Notes: a model not told the origin generated them from the letters alone. A stretch of 60,696 nt of DNA from Bacteroidota bacterium (GCA_023475265.1 JAMCWE010000026.1:1-60696); one strand, 5' to 3'. Counted from the first letter of the stretch, positions 9,562 through 18,549 are shown. Numbers and translations are program-made.

Positions 9562-10725
9562 ATGAATCAAGAATTAAATGAGTATCTTCGGTTATTTTTT
9601 AGCGTAAACGATCCTATTTTTTTCTCAATATTTATTACAGTAATTCTATTCGTTTTAATTTATATCATTTTCAGATATGTAATCTTTCCGCTTCAAAGAA
9701 ATTACCAACTTGAAAAAAAGGAACTGGAACTTAAAAACGCACAATTAATGTCTTTATTTGCTGAGCTAGATCCGGATCCGGTATTAAGAATTAATTCGGA
9801 AGGAATAATTATTTTTACAAATGAAGCAGCCCAAAAACTTTCTCAGCAAAATTTATTGGATGGGAAAAATGTGAAGGAGATTCTGCCGCAAATAAAATTT
9901 AATATCAAGAATTATATTGAAGAAAATAAATCAGGATCTTTTTTTCATACAATAAATACTAATTATTATTCGATTTTATTTAGAGGTATATCTGCATTAA
10001 ACATTGCACAAATTTATTTTCATGATTTTACCGACAAAAAAAAATATGAGAGAAAATTATTGCATTATAATAAAAGATTAAAAGAGCTTTCAAATAATTT
10101 ACTAAATAACCTGGAAGAAGAACGGCAGCGAATTGCACGTGAACTACACGATAGCATTGGGCAGAATTTGTTGTTAATGAAAATGAAATTACAAAATTAT
10201 GATAATACATTACACATGGCTAAAAATGGGGAAAAAAATTATAATGAAATAATTGAATCCTTAGAAAAAACTATTGTTGAATTAAAATTTATTATTTTCG
10301 ATCTAAAGCCAAAAATATTAGAGGAAATGGGTTTAGGACCGGCTCTCAAATCTCTCTGCCAAAAAATATCCGCGGAATCTGAAATAAAAGGAAGTATTAA
10401 TATCAGCGGTGTAAATAATAGATTGAATAAAAAGATAGAAATATCTTTATTTAGAATTATTCAAGAAGCATTGAATAACATTGTAAAACATTCTAATGCC
10501 AGCGAATTTAATATCCAGTTGATTCACAGTGAACAAAAGATTCGATTAATGATTTCTGATGACGGCAAGGGAATAAATAAAAAAAATATTAAAAATAATC
10601 GAGGATTGGGATTAGTTAATATGCGGGAAAGGATTGAAAATTTAAAAGGAAATTTCAAAATAGATTCGTCTCCAAATCGTGGAACTTTATTAATATTTGA
10701 AATACCAAAGGAGAAACAAATTTGA
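9562..10725 (+). CDS. Membrane sensor histidine kinase, HisKA_3/NarX-NarL type with PAS domain
   Basis: 387 residues. One membrane helix lies at about 17-43, with almost no periplasmic part, followed by a short coiled segment and a PAS domain (about 65-150). The HisKA_3 dimerisation domain follows, with the phosphorylated His in the segment RIARELHDSIGQ (about residue 196). The HATPase domain has the N-box EALNNIVKHSNAS and the G-box GLGLVNMRERI near the C-terminus. This architecture autophosphorylates and hands phosphate to a LuxR-type regulator. That partner overlaps it by four bases downstream. With no sizeable outside sensor domain, it probably reads a cytoplasmic or membrane signal through PAS. 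It stands within the mannosidase cluster and may regulate it. Confidence 0.92.
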   Translation: MNQELNEYLRLFFSVNDPIFFSIFITVILFVLIYIIFRYVIFPLQRNYQLEKKELELKNAQLMSLFAELDPDPVLRINSEGIIIFTNEAAQKLSQQNLLDGKNVKEILPQIKFNIKNYIEENKSGSFFHTINTNYYSILFRGISALNIAQIYFHDFTDKKKYERKLLHYNKRLKELSNNLLNNLEEERQRIARELHDSIGQNLLLMKMKLQNYDNTLHMAKNGEKNYNEIIESLEKTIVELKFIIFDLKPKILEEMGLGPALKSLCQKISAESEIKGSINISGVNNRLNKKIEISLFRIIQEALNNIVKHSNASEFNIQLIHSEQKIRLMISDDGKGINKKNIKNNRGLGLVNMRERIENLKGNFKIDSSPNRGTLLIFEIPKEKQI

Positions 10726-11423
10726 AAGAAAGCAATTGTATTAAAGTTCTTTTAGCAGATGACCACCAGCTTTTTAGAAGCGGTATAATTAGCCTGTTAA
10801 AAAAGGAAGATGAAATTTATATTGTCGATGAAGCTGAAAATGGAGAGGAACTTATCGCTAAATATTTCGAAAAAACCCCTGATATTATTTTAAGCGATAT
10901 TTCAATGCCCACGCTGTCGGGAACAGAAGCCATAATGAAAATTAGAGAAAGAGATAAATCAGCAAAAGTACTTTTCCTCTCAATGTATGATACCGAGGAA
11001 TATATTTATTATTCGATCAAAGCAGGCGGCCTAGGATTGGTCAGTAAAAATATTTTACGAAAAGAGCTTATTAAAGCAATTAAAATAGTTAATAAAGGCA
11101 GAAGATATTTCGGAAATATGTGGTCGGAAAAAAATCTTTCTGATCTCTTAAATCGATATGATTCAATATTAACACCGCAAATTTATTATAACAACTCTTC
11201 GCTTTCATTAAGAGAAGTGGAAATTTTAAAATTTATAAGTGAAGGTTTCACGAGTAAGGAAATTGCAAACAAATTGAAATTGAGTAAACGGACAATTGAT
11301 ACATACCGGACTAATTTAATGCAAAAACTATTTCTTAAAACTTTGCCGGAACTAATTAGGTTCGCTATCCAATTTACAATGAATAATGGGAATAAAAATT
11401 TTCCAGATTATGTATTGAAATGA
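10722..11423 (+). CDS. NarL/LuxR-family response regulator
   Basis: 233 residues. The start is TTG at 10722, inside the kinase stop (overlap TTGA), with AAAGGAG about 8 bases upstream, so the two are translationally coupled. The receiver domain occupies about residues 7-125 with the DD pair in LLADDHQLFRSG, the phosphorylated Asp in ILSDISMP and the Lys in LVSKN. The C-terminal LuxR helix-turn-helix (about 160-220) contains LSLREVEILKFISEGFTSKE and KRTIDTYRTNLM. It should bind DNA as a dimer after phosphorylation by the adjacent kinase. Likely targets, by position, are the divergent Memo gene or the convergent GH125/GH92 genes; that is inference. Confidence 0.94.
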   Translation: MKESNCIKVLLADDHQLFRSGIISLLKKEDEIYIVDEAENGEELIAKYFEKTPDIILSDISMPTLSGTEAIMKIRERDKSAKVLFLSMYDTEEYIYYSIKAGGLGLVSKNILRKELIKAIKIVNKGRRYFGNMWSEKNLSDLLNRYDSILTPQIYYNNSSLSLREVEILKFISEGFTSKEIANKLKLSKRTIDTYRTNLMQKLFLKTLPELIRFAIQFTMNNGNKNFPDYVLK

Positions 11424-11770
11424 TTTGATTTTGTTATTCGACTGACAATTTTGATTAATACCTCTCTTAAAATATCAGAAATTACTGCCGGCGTTTTCTG
11501 AGTATCTTTATCAATTCTTAAATTTCGGTTAACCTGGATTGAAAAATAATTTGATCATATCTAAATAAATTAATATCTATTTTTTATAAGCTTGCCAAAC
11601 AAAGGAAGATTATTGAATCTACGGATAATGATTTTATCAAATCAGTCTTTCTCAACTATATGATCACAAAATGGAAATAAAAATCACTGTTGAAAAAAAT
11701 AGTATTGAGGTTTTCATTTTATTTTTCTTTCATTGATGGAGGAAAGTCTCTTGAATCTGATCCCCAACTC

Positions 11771-11974
11771 TTATTTGGGGCTGAGCTGAACCATACCGAA
11801 AGGAACAACTGCACCAGGATAAGTGTGCCCATGTCCGCCGGTGCCGATAAAAGGACTTACATAATTATTTGGATCAAATTCATTTTTGGAGTTTTGTGCA
11901 AAGAAAGGTGAAATAAAAATTGTAAATAAAATAAAAGTGAATAAGATTTTTAATATTGATAGTATATTTGGATA
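11771..11974 (-). pseudogene. Remnant of a GH92 alpha-mannosidase N-terminus
   Basis: On the minus strand, six to nine bases after the GH125 stop, a 67-codon frame encodes a signal-peptide-like stretch ending FFAQ, then FDPNNYVSPFIGTGGHGH and PFGMVQLSPK, and then a TAA. The block YVxPFIGTGGHGHTxPGA-PFGMVQLSP is the hallmark N-terminus of glycoside hydrolase family 92 (calcium-dependent exo-alpha-mannosidases of ~750 residues). There is no in-frame ATG, GTG or TTG before the signal peptide. The fragment stops where an Asp usually follows (SPD). Only ~350 bases separate it from the next gene, so most of the enzyme is deleted. It is a dead gene, once co-directional with GH125. Confidence 0.8.
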
Positions 11975-11980
11975 TCATTA

Positions 11981-13408
11981 TTATGCCTTAAGAAGATATG
12001 GTTTTTCTTTGTGGATTTTTAAAATCAATTCACCGAAAAGTGTGTTCGCCCAGGCAAACCACTTCCTTGAGAATTTGGTAGGATTATCTTTATTAAAAGA
12101 TTCATGTATAAAGCCTGTATCAGCATCAGTCTCCATTAATGTTTTTAAGCAAGAAGAAATTTCTTCATCTTTGTCTGAAGTTAGCGCCTGCATTATCAAG
12201 CTAAGCGGCCAAATTTTACCTAATCCGGTATGAGGGCTTCCAATGCCTTCACCAAATTTTCCTTTGAAGAAATAAGGATTACTTTCGCTCAATGCAAATC
12301 TTCTTGTGTTTTGATAAACTGGATTTGTTTGAGACAGACAATCAAAATAGGGAAGAGATAAAAGTCCTGGAAAACTTGGATCATCCATAAAAAGTTGATT
12401 GCCAAAACCATCAACTTCATATGCAATCATCTCACCGAATTTTAGATGATGAGTTAATGAGTAAATCTTCAGCGTTTGTTCGACTTCATCAGCAAGTGCT
12501 GAACATTGATGCGCAAAATCTTTATCGCCAATAATTTTTATGAATATTTCCGATAACTGTCTTAATGAAACAACAGCAAAATAATTTGAAGGGACGTAGA
12601 ATGGAAAAATTGTTGAATCATCGGAAGGTCTGAAAATTGAACAAATCAATCCTACCGGTTTTATTGGATTTCCGTAACCGCCGCCTGCAACAGTATCCGA
12701 TTGTACTGCTGTTCTACGCTGAAATTTATATGGGCCGTGTCCATCTTTCCTTTGCTGCTGTTTAAAAGTTTGCAAGATTAATTTCATTGCAGATTGCCAT
12801 CGATCATCAAAACAAGAAGTATCTCCGGTGGTTTTCCAATAATTGAATGCAAGTCTAATTGGATAACAAAGAGAATCCAATTCCCACTTTCTTTCATGAA
12901 GCTCCGGTTTCATTACTGTAAAATCTTTATCCCATTCACTTCCGGTTGGACCGTAATTAAAAGCATTGGCATAAGGATCAATCAAAATACATTTAGTTTG
13001 CCTGTTGATAACTCCAGCAAGGAGATTTTTTAGCTTGTCGTCATTTTTAGCAAGCGGCAAGTACGGCCAAACTTGCGCAGAAGAATCACGCAGCCACATT
13101 GCATTAATGTCGCCGGTGATAACAAATGTATCAGGCTTTCCATCAACAACTTGAAAGTTAACGGTAGTATCAAGTGTGTTTGGGTAGCAGTTCTCAAACA
13201 TCCACGCTAGCTTTTCGTTCTTAATATCTTTCTTTACTTCGTTGATTTTTTTCTCAACAGCTTCACTTACAAATTTGCGTTCATTCAACGCCGGTCTTTT
13301 CGAGACATAATTATTTCCCTTCATAATAACTGGTAGGTTAAATCCTTGTAAAGATAAACCGGCAATTGCAAGTCCGCTTGTTTTGATGAAGTCTCTTCTG
13401 GTAGGCAT
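11981..13408 (-). CDS. Tat-exported exo-alpha-1,6-mannosidase, glycoside hydrolase family 125
   Basis: 475 residues. The N-terminus MPTRRDFIKTSG followed by a hydrophobic stretch is a twin-arginine signal, so the folded enzyme is exported. AMWLRDSSAQVWPYLP (about residues 103-118) is the GH125 signature. The C-terminal block GFIHESFNKDNPTKF followed by WFAWANTLFGEL is also typical of the family (formerly DUF1237). Known members are metal-independent inverting enzymes that remove terminal alpha-1,6-mannose from N-glycans or yeast mannan. The size is normal. It lies in the same neighbourhood as the GH38 enzyme and just upstream of the GH92 remnant; these three families commonly work together on mannosides. 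Its final three codons are close to the remnant, so the two were probably once an operon. Confidence 0.93.
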   Translation of the reverse strand: MPTRRDFIKTSGLAIAGLSLQGFNLPVIMKGNNYVSKRPALNERKFVSEAVEKKINEVKKDIKNEKLAWMFENCYPNTLDTTVNFQVVDGKPDTFVITGDINAMWLRDSSAQVWPYLPLAKNDDKLKNLLAGVINRQTKCILIDPYANAFNYGPTGSEWDKDFTVMKPELHERKWELDSLCYPIRLAFNYWKTTGDTSCFDDRWQSAMKLILQTFKQQQRKDGHGPYKFQRRTAVQSDTVAGGGYGNPIKPVGLICSIFRPSDDSTIFPFYVPSNYFAVVSLRQLSEIFIKIIGDKDFAHQCSALADEVEQTLKIYSLTHHLKFGEMIAYEVDGFGNQLFMDDPSFPGLLSLPYFDCLSQTNPVYQNTRRFALSESNPYFFKGKFGEGIGSPHTGLGKIWPLSLIMQALTSDKDEEISSCLKTLMETDADTGFIHESFNKDNPTKFSRKWFAWANTLFGELILKIHKEKPYLLKA

Positions 13409-13575
13409 AAGCTTATTTTCTTTATTTGATGAAATTAAATTTAGAAATGAATATTTCGTTGTTGTTCATAGCAGAAAATAATGTTGAAATTTCCTAATTG
13501 AATAAAAGCATCGAAAAACTAATTCATATTTATTTCTTAAGCAATATTGAATAAAAAATTTTGAAGATAAAAAAA

Positions 13576-13600
13576 GAGGAGAATCAATCTGATTCTCCTC
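13576..13600 (-). terminator. Intrinsic terminator for the zinc-ribbon gene
   Basis: A perfect 11-bp stem (13576-13586 with 13590-13600) around a 3-base loop lies 26 bases after the stop of the minus-strand gene at 13627. Read on the minus strand the hairpin is followed by a run of seven or more T, the classic rho-independent arrangement. Confidence 0.8.
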
Positions 13601-13626
13601 TATAATGAATTTAAATCATAAGCCGT

Positions 13627-14112
13627 TTATCTTTCCCAATAAACTCTTATGCTTTTTTCACCTTCACCATATTGGAATGAAAAATTCCCCTGATATGAAC
13701 GTGATAAAGCTTCGCCAATTCTTCGTGCAATATGAATTCCGGTTGTAGTTAGAGTTGCATGGTTTTTATTAAATTTCATATCCATTATTCTTTCGAGAGG
13801 CCGATCCTTTTTTTCTAATTTTTCAGTATTTATAATAAGGTTCGAAATCTCTTTCTCATGGTCGCTGAAAAATCTTCCCTTTAATTCAATAAAACCTGCC
13901 GGATAGTTATCATTTATTCTTTTGCATGCCGGACAAACAGTTTTCTTCATAACTTTCTCTGTCTCTTTCCATGACCATCTACCATGAGCAAATGTTGCAC
14001 CGCAATTTGTACATATACTTTCGGCTGGAAGCGTACCGGCTCCTAAGTATACATCTTTTCTCCTTTCCTGGATCAATCTATCTTTTCTTTTGAGCGAGCT
14101 TCTGATCTTCAT
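13627..14112 (-). CDS. Zinc-ribbon protein of the BCAM0308-like family
   Basis: 161 residues, cytoplasmic, with a basic N-terminus. Two CxxC pairs (CTNCGATF near residue 36 and CPACKRIND near 60) form a treble/zinc-ribbon, followed by DNYPAGFIELKGRFF and later TTGIHIARRIGEALSRSYQG. I recall this arrangement from proteins annotated as BCAM0308 family; the C-terminal part recalls the NMD3-like or ribosome-associated zinc-ribbon proteins, so RNA or ribosome binding is conceivable. No experimental function is known to me. Its start has an exceptionally strong ribosome site (AAGGAGGAGGT directly before ATG), and the gene has its own terminator, so it is a single-gene unit, possibly highly expressed under stress. 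Confidence 0.7.
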   Translation of the reverse strand: MKIRSSLKRKDRLIQERRKDVYLGAGTLPAESICTNCGATFAHGRWSWKETEKVMKKTVCPACKRINDNYPAGFIELKGRFFSDHEKEISNLIINTEKLEKKDRPLERIMDMKFNKNHATLTTTGIHIARRIGEALSRSYQGNFSFQYGEGEKSIRVYWER

Positions 14113-14564
14113 ACCTCCTCCTTCGAGTTGGATTTAGGTTAATGAATTTGATTTTATGAATTGTTTTCATTTTACAATAGAATTATTTATTCCGCAATAA
14201 ATACTAATCACTCTTTTATTCTTACGAATGTTTCCCTCCTTTGTAAATTAAAGTAACAATAATTTATTTCTATCGAATATACTTATTCCTTTCTTATTTT
14301 TATTTTTTGATTTTAAACGAAGTGAAATTATTGTAGATATTAGCAAATTAGAAATCCTTTTTCTGCTGCCGATTATAATGTAATTTTCTTTATCTCAATT
14401 GTCAATCTTATTATTTGGTATATTTTTGATTGAGTGATTATTTCCACAAAAAGATTTTAATTAATAATAATCTTTTTGCCATATTTCCGTTTAATGAAAA
14501 TTCTTATTGCCTTTTGTCTAATATTTGTAGTATTTTCAATATATAAAATTTTATAGGAGGGGAC
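14113..14564. other. Divergent intergenic region, no gene seen
   Basis: A 452-base AT-rich spacer between two divergent genes with strong ribosome sites at both ends (AGGAGG on the plus side at 14555). I see no convincing ORF, repeat or hairpin. It must contain both promoters, but none matches a consensus well enough to mark. Confidence 0.5.
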
Positions 14565-15041
14565 TTGGAACTCGTCATTAAAAGCTCTGAATTTAAAAAC
14601 AATGATTTAATACCGGTTAAATATTCTTGCGACGGCATAAATATTTCTCCTCAATTAAGCTGGACTTGCAAAAATGAAGAGGTAAAATCATTTGTACTTT
14701 TCTTTGAGGATCTTGATGATAAGAATGGAACACCCGTTCATTGGATCCTCTTTAACATTCCTTCATTTATCCATCAACTACATGAGGATATTACAACTGT
14801 TAGAAATATTCCGGATGATATACGTTTTGGTACAAATGATTTTGGTAAAATTGGATATAAAGGACCTTGTCCTCAATCCGGAACTCATCATTACGCATTT
14901 AAGATCTTCGCGCTAAATAAAGGACTTCCGCTTGAATCCGGTTCGTCTAAAAAAGAAATATTAAAGGCAATGGAAGGGCACGTTATAGCTAAAGGCAAGT
15001 TGATAGGGAAGTATAAAAAATCGAATAACAAATTAGGTTGA
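14565..15041 (+). CDS. YbhB/YbcL-type PEBP (Raf-kinase-inhibitor-like) protein
   Basis: 158 residues, no signal peptide. The start is TTG at 14565, chosen because AGGAGG ends five bases before it and the family begins right there. Two signatures of phosphatidylethanolamine-binding proteins are present: FEDLDDKNGTPVHWILFNIP (the D-D-x-PxHW-N-P block) and GYKGPCPQSGTHHYAFKIFA (the GPCPPSG-HxYxF block). These form the anion-binding pocket. The molecular role of bacterial members is not settled. The gene stands alone, 165 bases before recD2. Confidence 0.92.
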   Translation: MELVIKSSEFKNNDLIPVKYSCDGINISPQLSWTCKNEEVKSFVLFFEDLDDKNGTPVHWILFNIPSFIHQLHEDITTVRNIPDDIRFGTNDFGKIGYKGPCPQSGTHHYAFKIFALNKGLPLESGSSKKEILKAMEGHVIAKGKLIGKYKKSNNKLG

Positions 15042-15206
15042 GTTAATATTTCTATCAAAAAATTGTAAATTTGTTAAGCCGCTGCTTTTAAGTAAAAGTT
15101 CTATTAAATATGCTTTCATCCTCTCCAATAATTGCTAATCTTTTTATCAATAAGGTTATATTTAAATGATTAAATCCCAAATAAATTTTTTCAATCATTA
15201 ATTTTT

Positions 15207-17297
15207 ATGACAACAATTCATGGCATTATCGACATCTACGTTTACCATAACAACGAAACTGGCTACAGCGTTGTAAAGCTGGAAGACGGAACTACTATTG
15301 TTGGTATCTTGCCGCACTTCAACGCAGGTGAAGCAGTTGAACTTAGCGGCGAATGGATAAATCATTCTAAGTTCGGCAGGCAATTTAGAGTTGAAAGCTT
15401 TAAGACGCATTTGCCTGCAACCGAAGAAGGTATTATTAAATTTCTCGGTTCAAGAATTATAAAAGGGATCGGAGAGCGAACTGCAAAAAAAATAGTTGAA
15501 AGGTTCGGCGACAAAACTCTCGATATACTTGATAACAACATAGAACGCCTTGGTGAAATTAGAGGCTTCAGCAAAAGGAAGATTGAAGAAGTAAGAAAAG
15601 GTTGGAAAGCTCAACGGGGAATTAAAGATGCGATGATAGCTCTTCAATCCTTCGGCATTACTTCCGGAATTGCAATGAAGATTTACAAAGCATACGGCGA
15701 TCAATCTGTAAAGATTGTTGAGACTAATCCTTATCAATTAACTTATGATGTTTGGGGAATTGGCTTTAAGCTTGCAGATAAGATCGGTCAGGGAGTCGGA
15801 ATTAGCCGCGATCATCCTTTTAGAATAAAAGCCGGAATTATTTTTATTCTAAATGAAGCCGGTAAGAACGGACATGTTTATCTTCCTGAAGATGAACTCA
15901 TTCAACATTGCAGCCAAATGCTTGACTTCGAACTTGCACAGTCCGATCAAATGCTGATTGATCTTGAACGCGATGGACAGATAGTTGTAAAAGATCGTAA
16001 AGTTTATCTTGCAAATCTTTATTATGCTGAAGCCGGCATTGCAAACTCAATTAAGAAACTTATCAGCACAAAATTAGAAACATCCCTTGAATCTGAGAAG
16101 CTCTTGAAATCAATATCGGACAGATTTTCTGATGAACAAGTTGTTGCAATTAAAAGTTCGATTGAAAATAAAATACTTATTCTTAACGGCGGACCAGGCA
16201 CAGGTAAAACTGAAACACTCAAAGGAATCATTAAGCTTTACGATGAAATGAAAAAGAAAATTTTTCTTGCTGCGCCGACTGGAAGAGCCGCCAAGCGGAT
16301 GAGCGAAGTTGTCGGGCGCGAAGCAAAAACAATTCACCGGATGCTTGAATATAATCCTACCGTTGGTATATTTAATTATGATAAGAACAATAAGCTCGAA
16401 GCTGATTTAATAGTTATTGATGAAGTTTCTATGATCGACACTTATTTAATGTATCATCTTCTTGAAGCGATTAATGAAAACACTGCGCTTGTGCTTGTCG
16501 GTGATACAAACCAGCTTCCTTCAGTTGGCCCTGGAAATGTTCTTCACGATCTTATCAATGCTGAAATAATACCGGTTGTTACATTAACAAAAATTTTCCG
16601 GCAGGCAGAACAAAGCCAGATCATCATTGCGGCGCATCAAATTAACAAAGGCACACTTCCTAACTTCTCTAATCAGAAAGAAAGCGATTTCTTCTTTATT
16701 GAAGAAGAAGACAACAGCAAAATACCGGAAATAATATTAGATCTTTGCAAGCGACGCCTTCCATCAAAATATAATTTCGATCCTATGACCGACATACAAG
16801 TTCTAAGCCCGATGCACCGCGGTGAAACGGGCACAATTATCTTAAACAATACTTTGCAGGTAGGCTTAAACAACGGCGAAGCTATATTAAAATACGGCGG
16901 CTTTACTTATAGAATTGGCGATAAGGTAATGCAGCTAAAAAATAATTATGAAAAAGAAATCTTTAACGGTGATCTCGGAATAGTAACCGGAGGAAATACG
17001 GAAAAGAAATCATTGTCATTAGACTTTAACGGGAAAATCTTTAACTACGATGCCGCAGAGCTTGATGAAATAACTTTAGCTTATGCCGCAACTGTGCATA
17101 AAAGTCAGGGCAGCGAATACCCGTGCGTTATACTTGCATTAACCTCATCCCATTATGTAATGCTTCAAAGGAATTTGCTTTACACAGCCGTAACCCGCGC
17201 AATGAAGCTGATGATAATTGTCGGAACAAAGCGTGCAATTTCGATGGCTGTCAGCAACAATAGAATTAGTAAAAGATATACTTCGTTGTTTAAGTGA
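15207..17297 (+). CDS. recD2: RecD2-type ATP-dependent 5'-3' DNA helicase
   Basis: 696 residues. The N-terminal part (residues 1-75) is the OB-like RecD2 N-domain (GIIDIYVYHNNETGYSVV). Helix-hairpin-helix repeats follow (about 80-200; the first contains GIGERTAKKIVE). The superfamily 1 helicase core starts with Walker A LNGGPGTGKTET near residue 330, has the Walker B/motif II IDEVSM near 405, VGDTNQLPSVGPG as motif III, and ends with AATVHKSQGSEYP plus YTAVTRA, the UvrD-C2 region. RecD2 works without RecBC and unwinds DNA in repair and replication-fork restart. The length is typical. The annotated family name as an exonuclease V subunit is historical; no nuclease domain is present. Confidence 0.95.
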   Translation: MTTIHGIIDIYVYHNNETGYSVVKLEDGTTIVGILPHFNAGEAVELSGEWINHSKFGRQFRVESFKTHLPATEEGIIKFLGSRIIKGIGERTAKKIVERFGDKTLDILDNNIERLGEIRGFSKRKIEEVRKGWKAQRGIKDAMIALQSFGITSGIAMKIYKAYGDQSVKIVETNPYQLTYDVWGIGFKLADKIGQGVGISRDHPFRIKAGIIFILNEAGKNGHVYLPEDELIQHCSQMLDFELAQSDQMLIDLERDGQIVVKDRKVYLANLYYAEAGIANSIKKLISTKLETSLESEKLLKSISDRFSDEQVVAIKSSIENKILILNGGPGTGKTETLKGIIKLYDEMKKKIFLAAPTGRAAKRMSEVVGREAKTIHRMLEYNPTVGIFNYDKNNKLEADLIVIDEVSMIDTYLMYHLLEAINENTALVLVGDTNQLPSVGPGNVLHDLINAEIIPVVTLTKIFRQAEQSQIIIAAHQINKGTLPNFSNQKESDFFFIEEEDNSKIPEIILDLCKRRLPSKYNFDPMTDIQVLSPMHRGETGTIILNNTLQVGLNNGEAILKYGGFTYRIGDKVMQLKNNYEKEIFNGDLGIVTGGNTEKKSLSLDFNGKIFNYDAAELDEITLAYAATVHKSQGSEYPCVILALTSSHYVMLQRNLLYTAVTRAMKLMIIVGTKRAISMAVSNNRISKRYTSLFK

Positions 17298-17406
17298 ATT
17301 GATAGATAATGTGAACAAAATTTTATAAAAATATTTTGTACTAAGCATTGATAATGAAAGAATTATAATTTAAGTTTTAATTAAAATTGAAACGAGGAAT
17401 TTTTTG

Positions 17407-17486
17407 TTAGATAAATTTTCCTCATTACCGTAATCGTTTCTTTCCTTTCACGTTGTAATTGAAAAATAGTTCGGGGACTTTTTATG
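17407..17486 (+). promoter_or_regulatory. Leader copy 1 of a duplicated ~80-base leader
   Basis: The 77 bases before this secreted gene share ordered blocks (TTAGATAAA, CATTACCG, AATC-TTTC-TTCC, TTCGGGGA-C) with the leader at 18702-18785, both ending at the start codon of a signal-peptide ORF. This indicates duplication of a promoter/leader with the N-terminus of a gene. The GGGGA segment may serve as ribosome site. Confidence 0.5.
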
Positions 17487-18233
17487 AATAAAGTGAAACA
17501 TCATTTAGTAATATTATTTATCATTCCAATTATTTCCATTTCATTTGATCTATATTCACAAAATATTGTATTTAATAAAAATAAAATAATATTTAAGTAT
17601 GACTCTCTAAGCTCCCGGTTAGCGGATACTGTGATTATTTATAATACAGGAGATAATGAATTAAAAATTGATAGTATTTATTCCTTAAATTATTATGGAT
17701 ATAGGTTAAATATTTTTCTTCATGATACTTCATTCAATTATTATGTTTTTGGAGGACAAGATTCAATAAATATTTCAATAAGTTCTAATGACTCCGCAAA
17801 ATTTATTTTTTCAGATCCTTCCATTTGTCCTATTTGTAAGAGACTTATGAAAATCGCAGCCTTTAAGGATACTATTATTTTTCATAGTAATTCAAAAAAT
17901 TCTAATTACACATTTTTATATGTGGAAGCATTAGGATATGTGCATATAGATGATGAACAATCAATAATTGAAGAATATTTACTTTATCAAAACTATCCCA
18001 ATCCCTTCAATCCTTCAACAACCATCAGCTATCAGCTTCCTCATGCTGGCTTTGTAACATTAAAAGTATTAGATGTCCTTGGAAGAGAAGTAAAAACACT
18101 TGTTAATGAATATAAAGGAATTGGAAATTATTTTGTTAGTTTTGATGCCTCAGATTTACCAAGTGGGATTTATATTTATCAATTAAATGCTAATGGATTT
18201 TTTTCAACTAAGAAGATGTTGCTGATTAAATGA
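17484..18233 (+). CDS. Secreted protein with T9SS type A sorting domain
   Basis: 249 residues. A signal peptide runs to about residue 25 (ends LYSQ). Residues 30-160 are a beta-rich domain whose DTVIIYNTGDNELKID segment resembles the ASH/HYDIN-like Ig domains often found in secreted Bacteroidota proteins (similarity by eye only). The last ~80 residues are a T9SS C-terminal domain: LYQNYPNPFNPSTTISYQLP, then a GREVKTLVNE loop, then DLPSGIYIYQL and KKMLLIK. The domain is removed by the sorting machinery at the outer membrane, leaving the cargo secreted or cell-attached. The cargo's function is unknown. An 85-base leader like its own recurs 1.3 kb downstream in front of a truncated secreted ORF. 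Confidence 0.85.
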   Translation: MNKVKHHLVILFIIPIISISFDLYSQNIVFNKNKIIFKYDSLSSRLADTVIIYNTGDNELKIDSIYSLNYYGYRLNIFLHDTSFNYYVFGGQDSINISISSNDSAKFIFSDPSICPICKRLMKIAAFKDTIIFHSNSKNSNYTFLYVEALGYVHIDDEQSIIEEYLLYQNYPNPFNPSTTISYQLPHAGFVTLKVLDVLGREVKTLVNEYKGIGNYFVSFDASDLPSGIYIYQLNANGFFSTKKMLLIK

Positions 18234-18249
18234 TCCCGCAAAGCGGGAT
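18233..18249 (+). terminator. Hairpin terminator overlapping the stop codon
   Basis: ATCCCGC (18233-18239) pairs with GCGGGAT (18243-18249) around AAA, and the first base is the last base of the TGA stop. A short T-run follows (TTTGAT), so termination may be weak. Confidence 0.55.
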
Positions 18250-18342
18250 TTGATCTTCCCAATCATAGCTGTCCAAAATAATTTTAAAATCAATAAATTG
18301 TTAACAACAAATGAAATGTATTAATCTTCTTTTGGCTTTATG

Positions 18343-18486
18343 GAACTCATCCCAACCCTTCTCTTCCAAAGAGAAGGGCTTATTAATTCTTATGACTTGA
18401 CGTTAATATTCAGTCAGAACATTTTTATTTAACGTTTTATTGTCAATAAGTCTCTCTCTTTTGAAGAGAGAGATTAGAGTGAGTTC
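18343..18486. repeat. Inverted pair of ~43-base repeat elements, each with its own hairpin
   Basis: GAACTCA (18343-18349) is complementary to TGAGTTC (18480-18486). Next to each outer arm is a perfect 10-bp hairpin with a 3-base loop: 18356-18365/18369-18378 and 18451-18460/18464-18473. Aligned in opposite orientation, the two ~43-base units match without gaps at about three positions in four. This is the organisation of a BIME-like pair of REP elements. No REP-associated transposase is seen here. Confidence 0.65.
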
Positions 18487-18549
18487 TTTTTATTTTGAAC
18501 AGAGATCTTCCCGATAAAAACAGGACGATTCATTCGGAGGTTCTATAAA

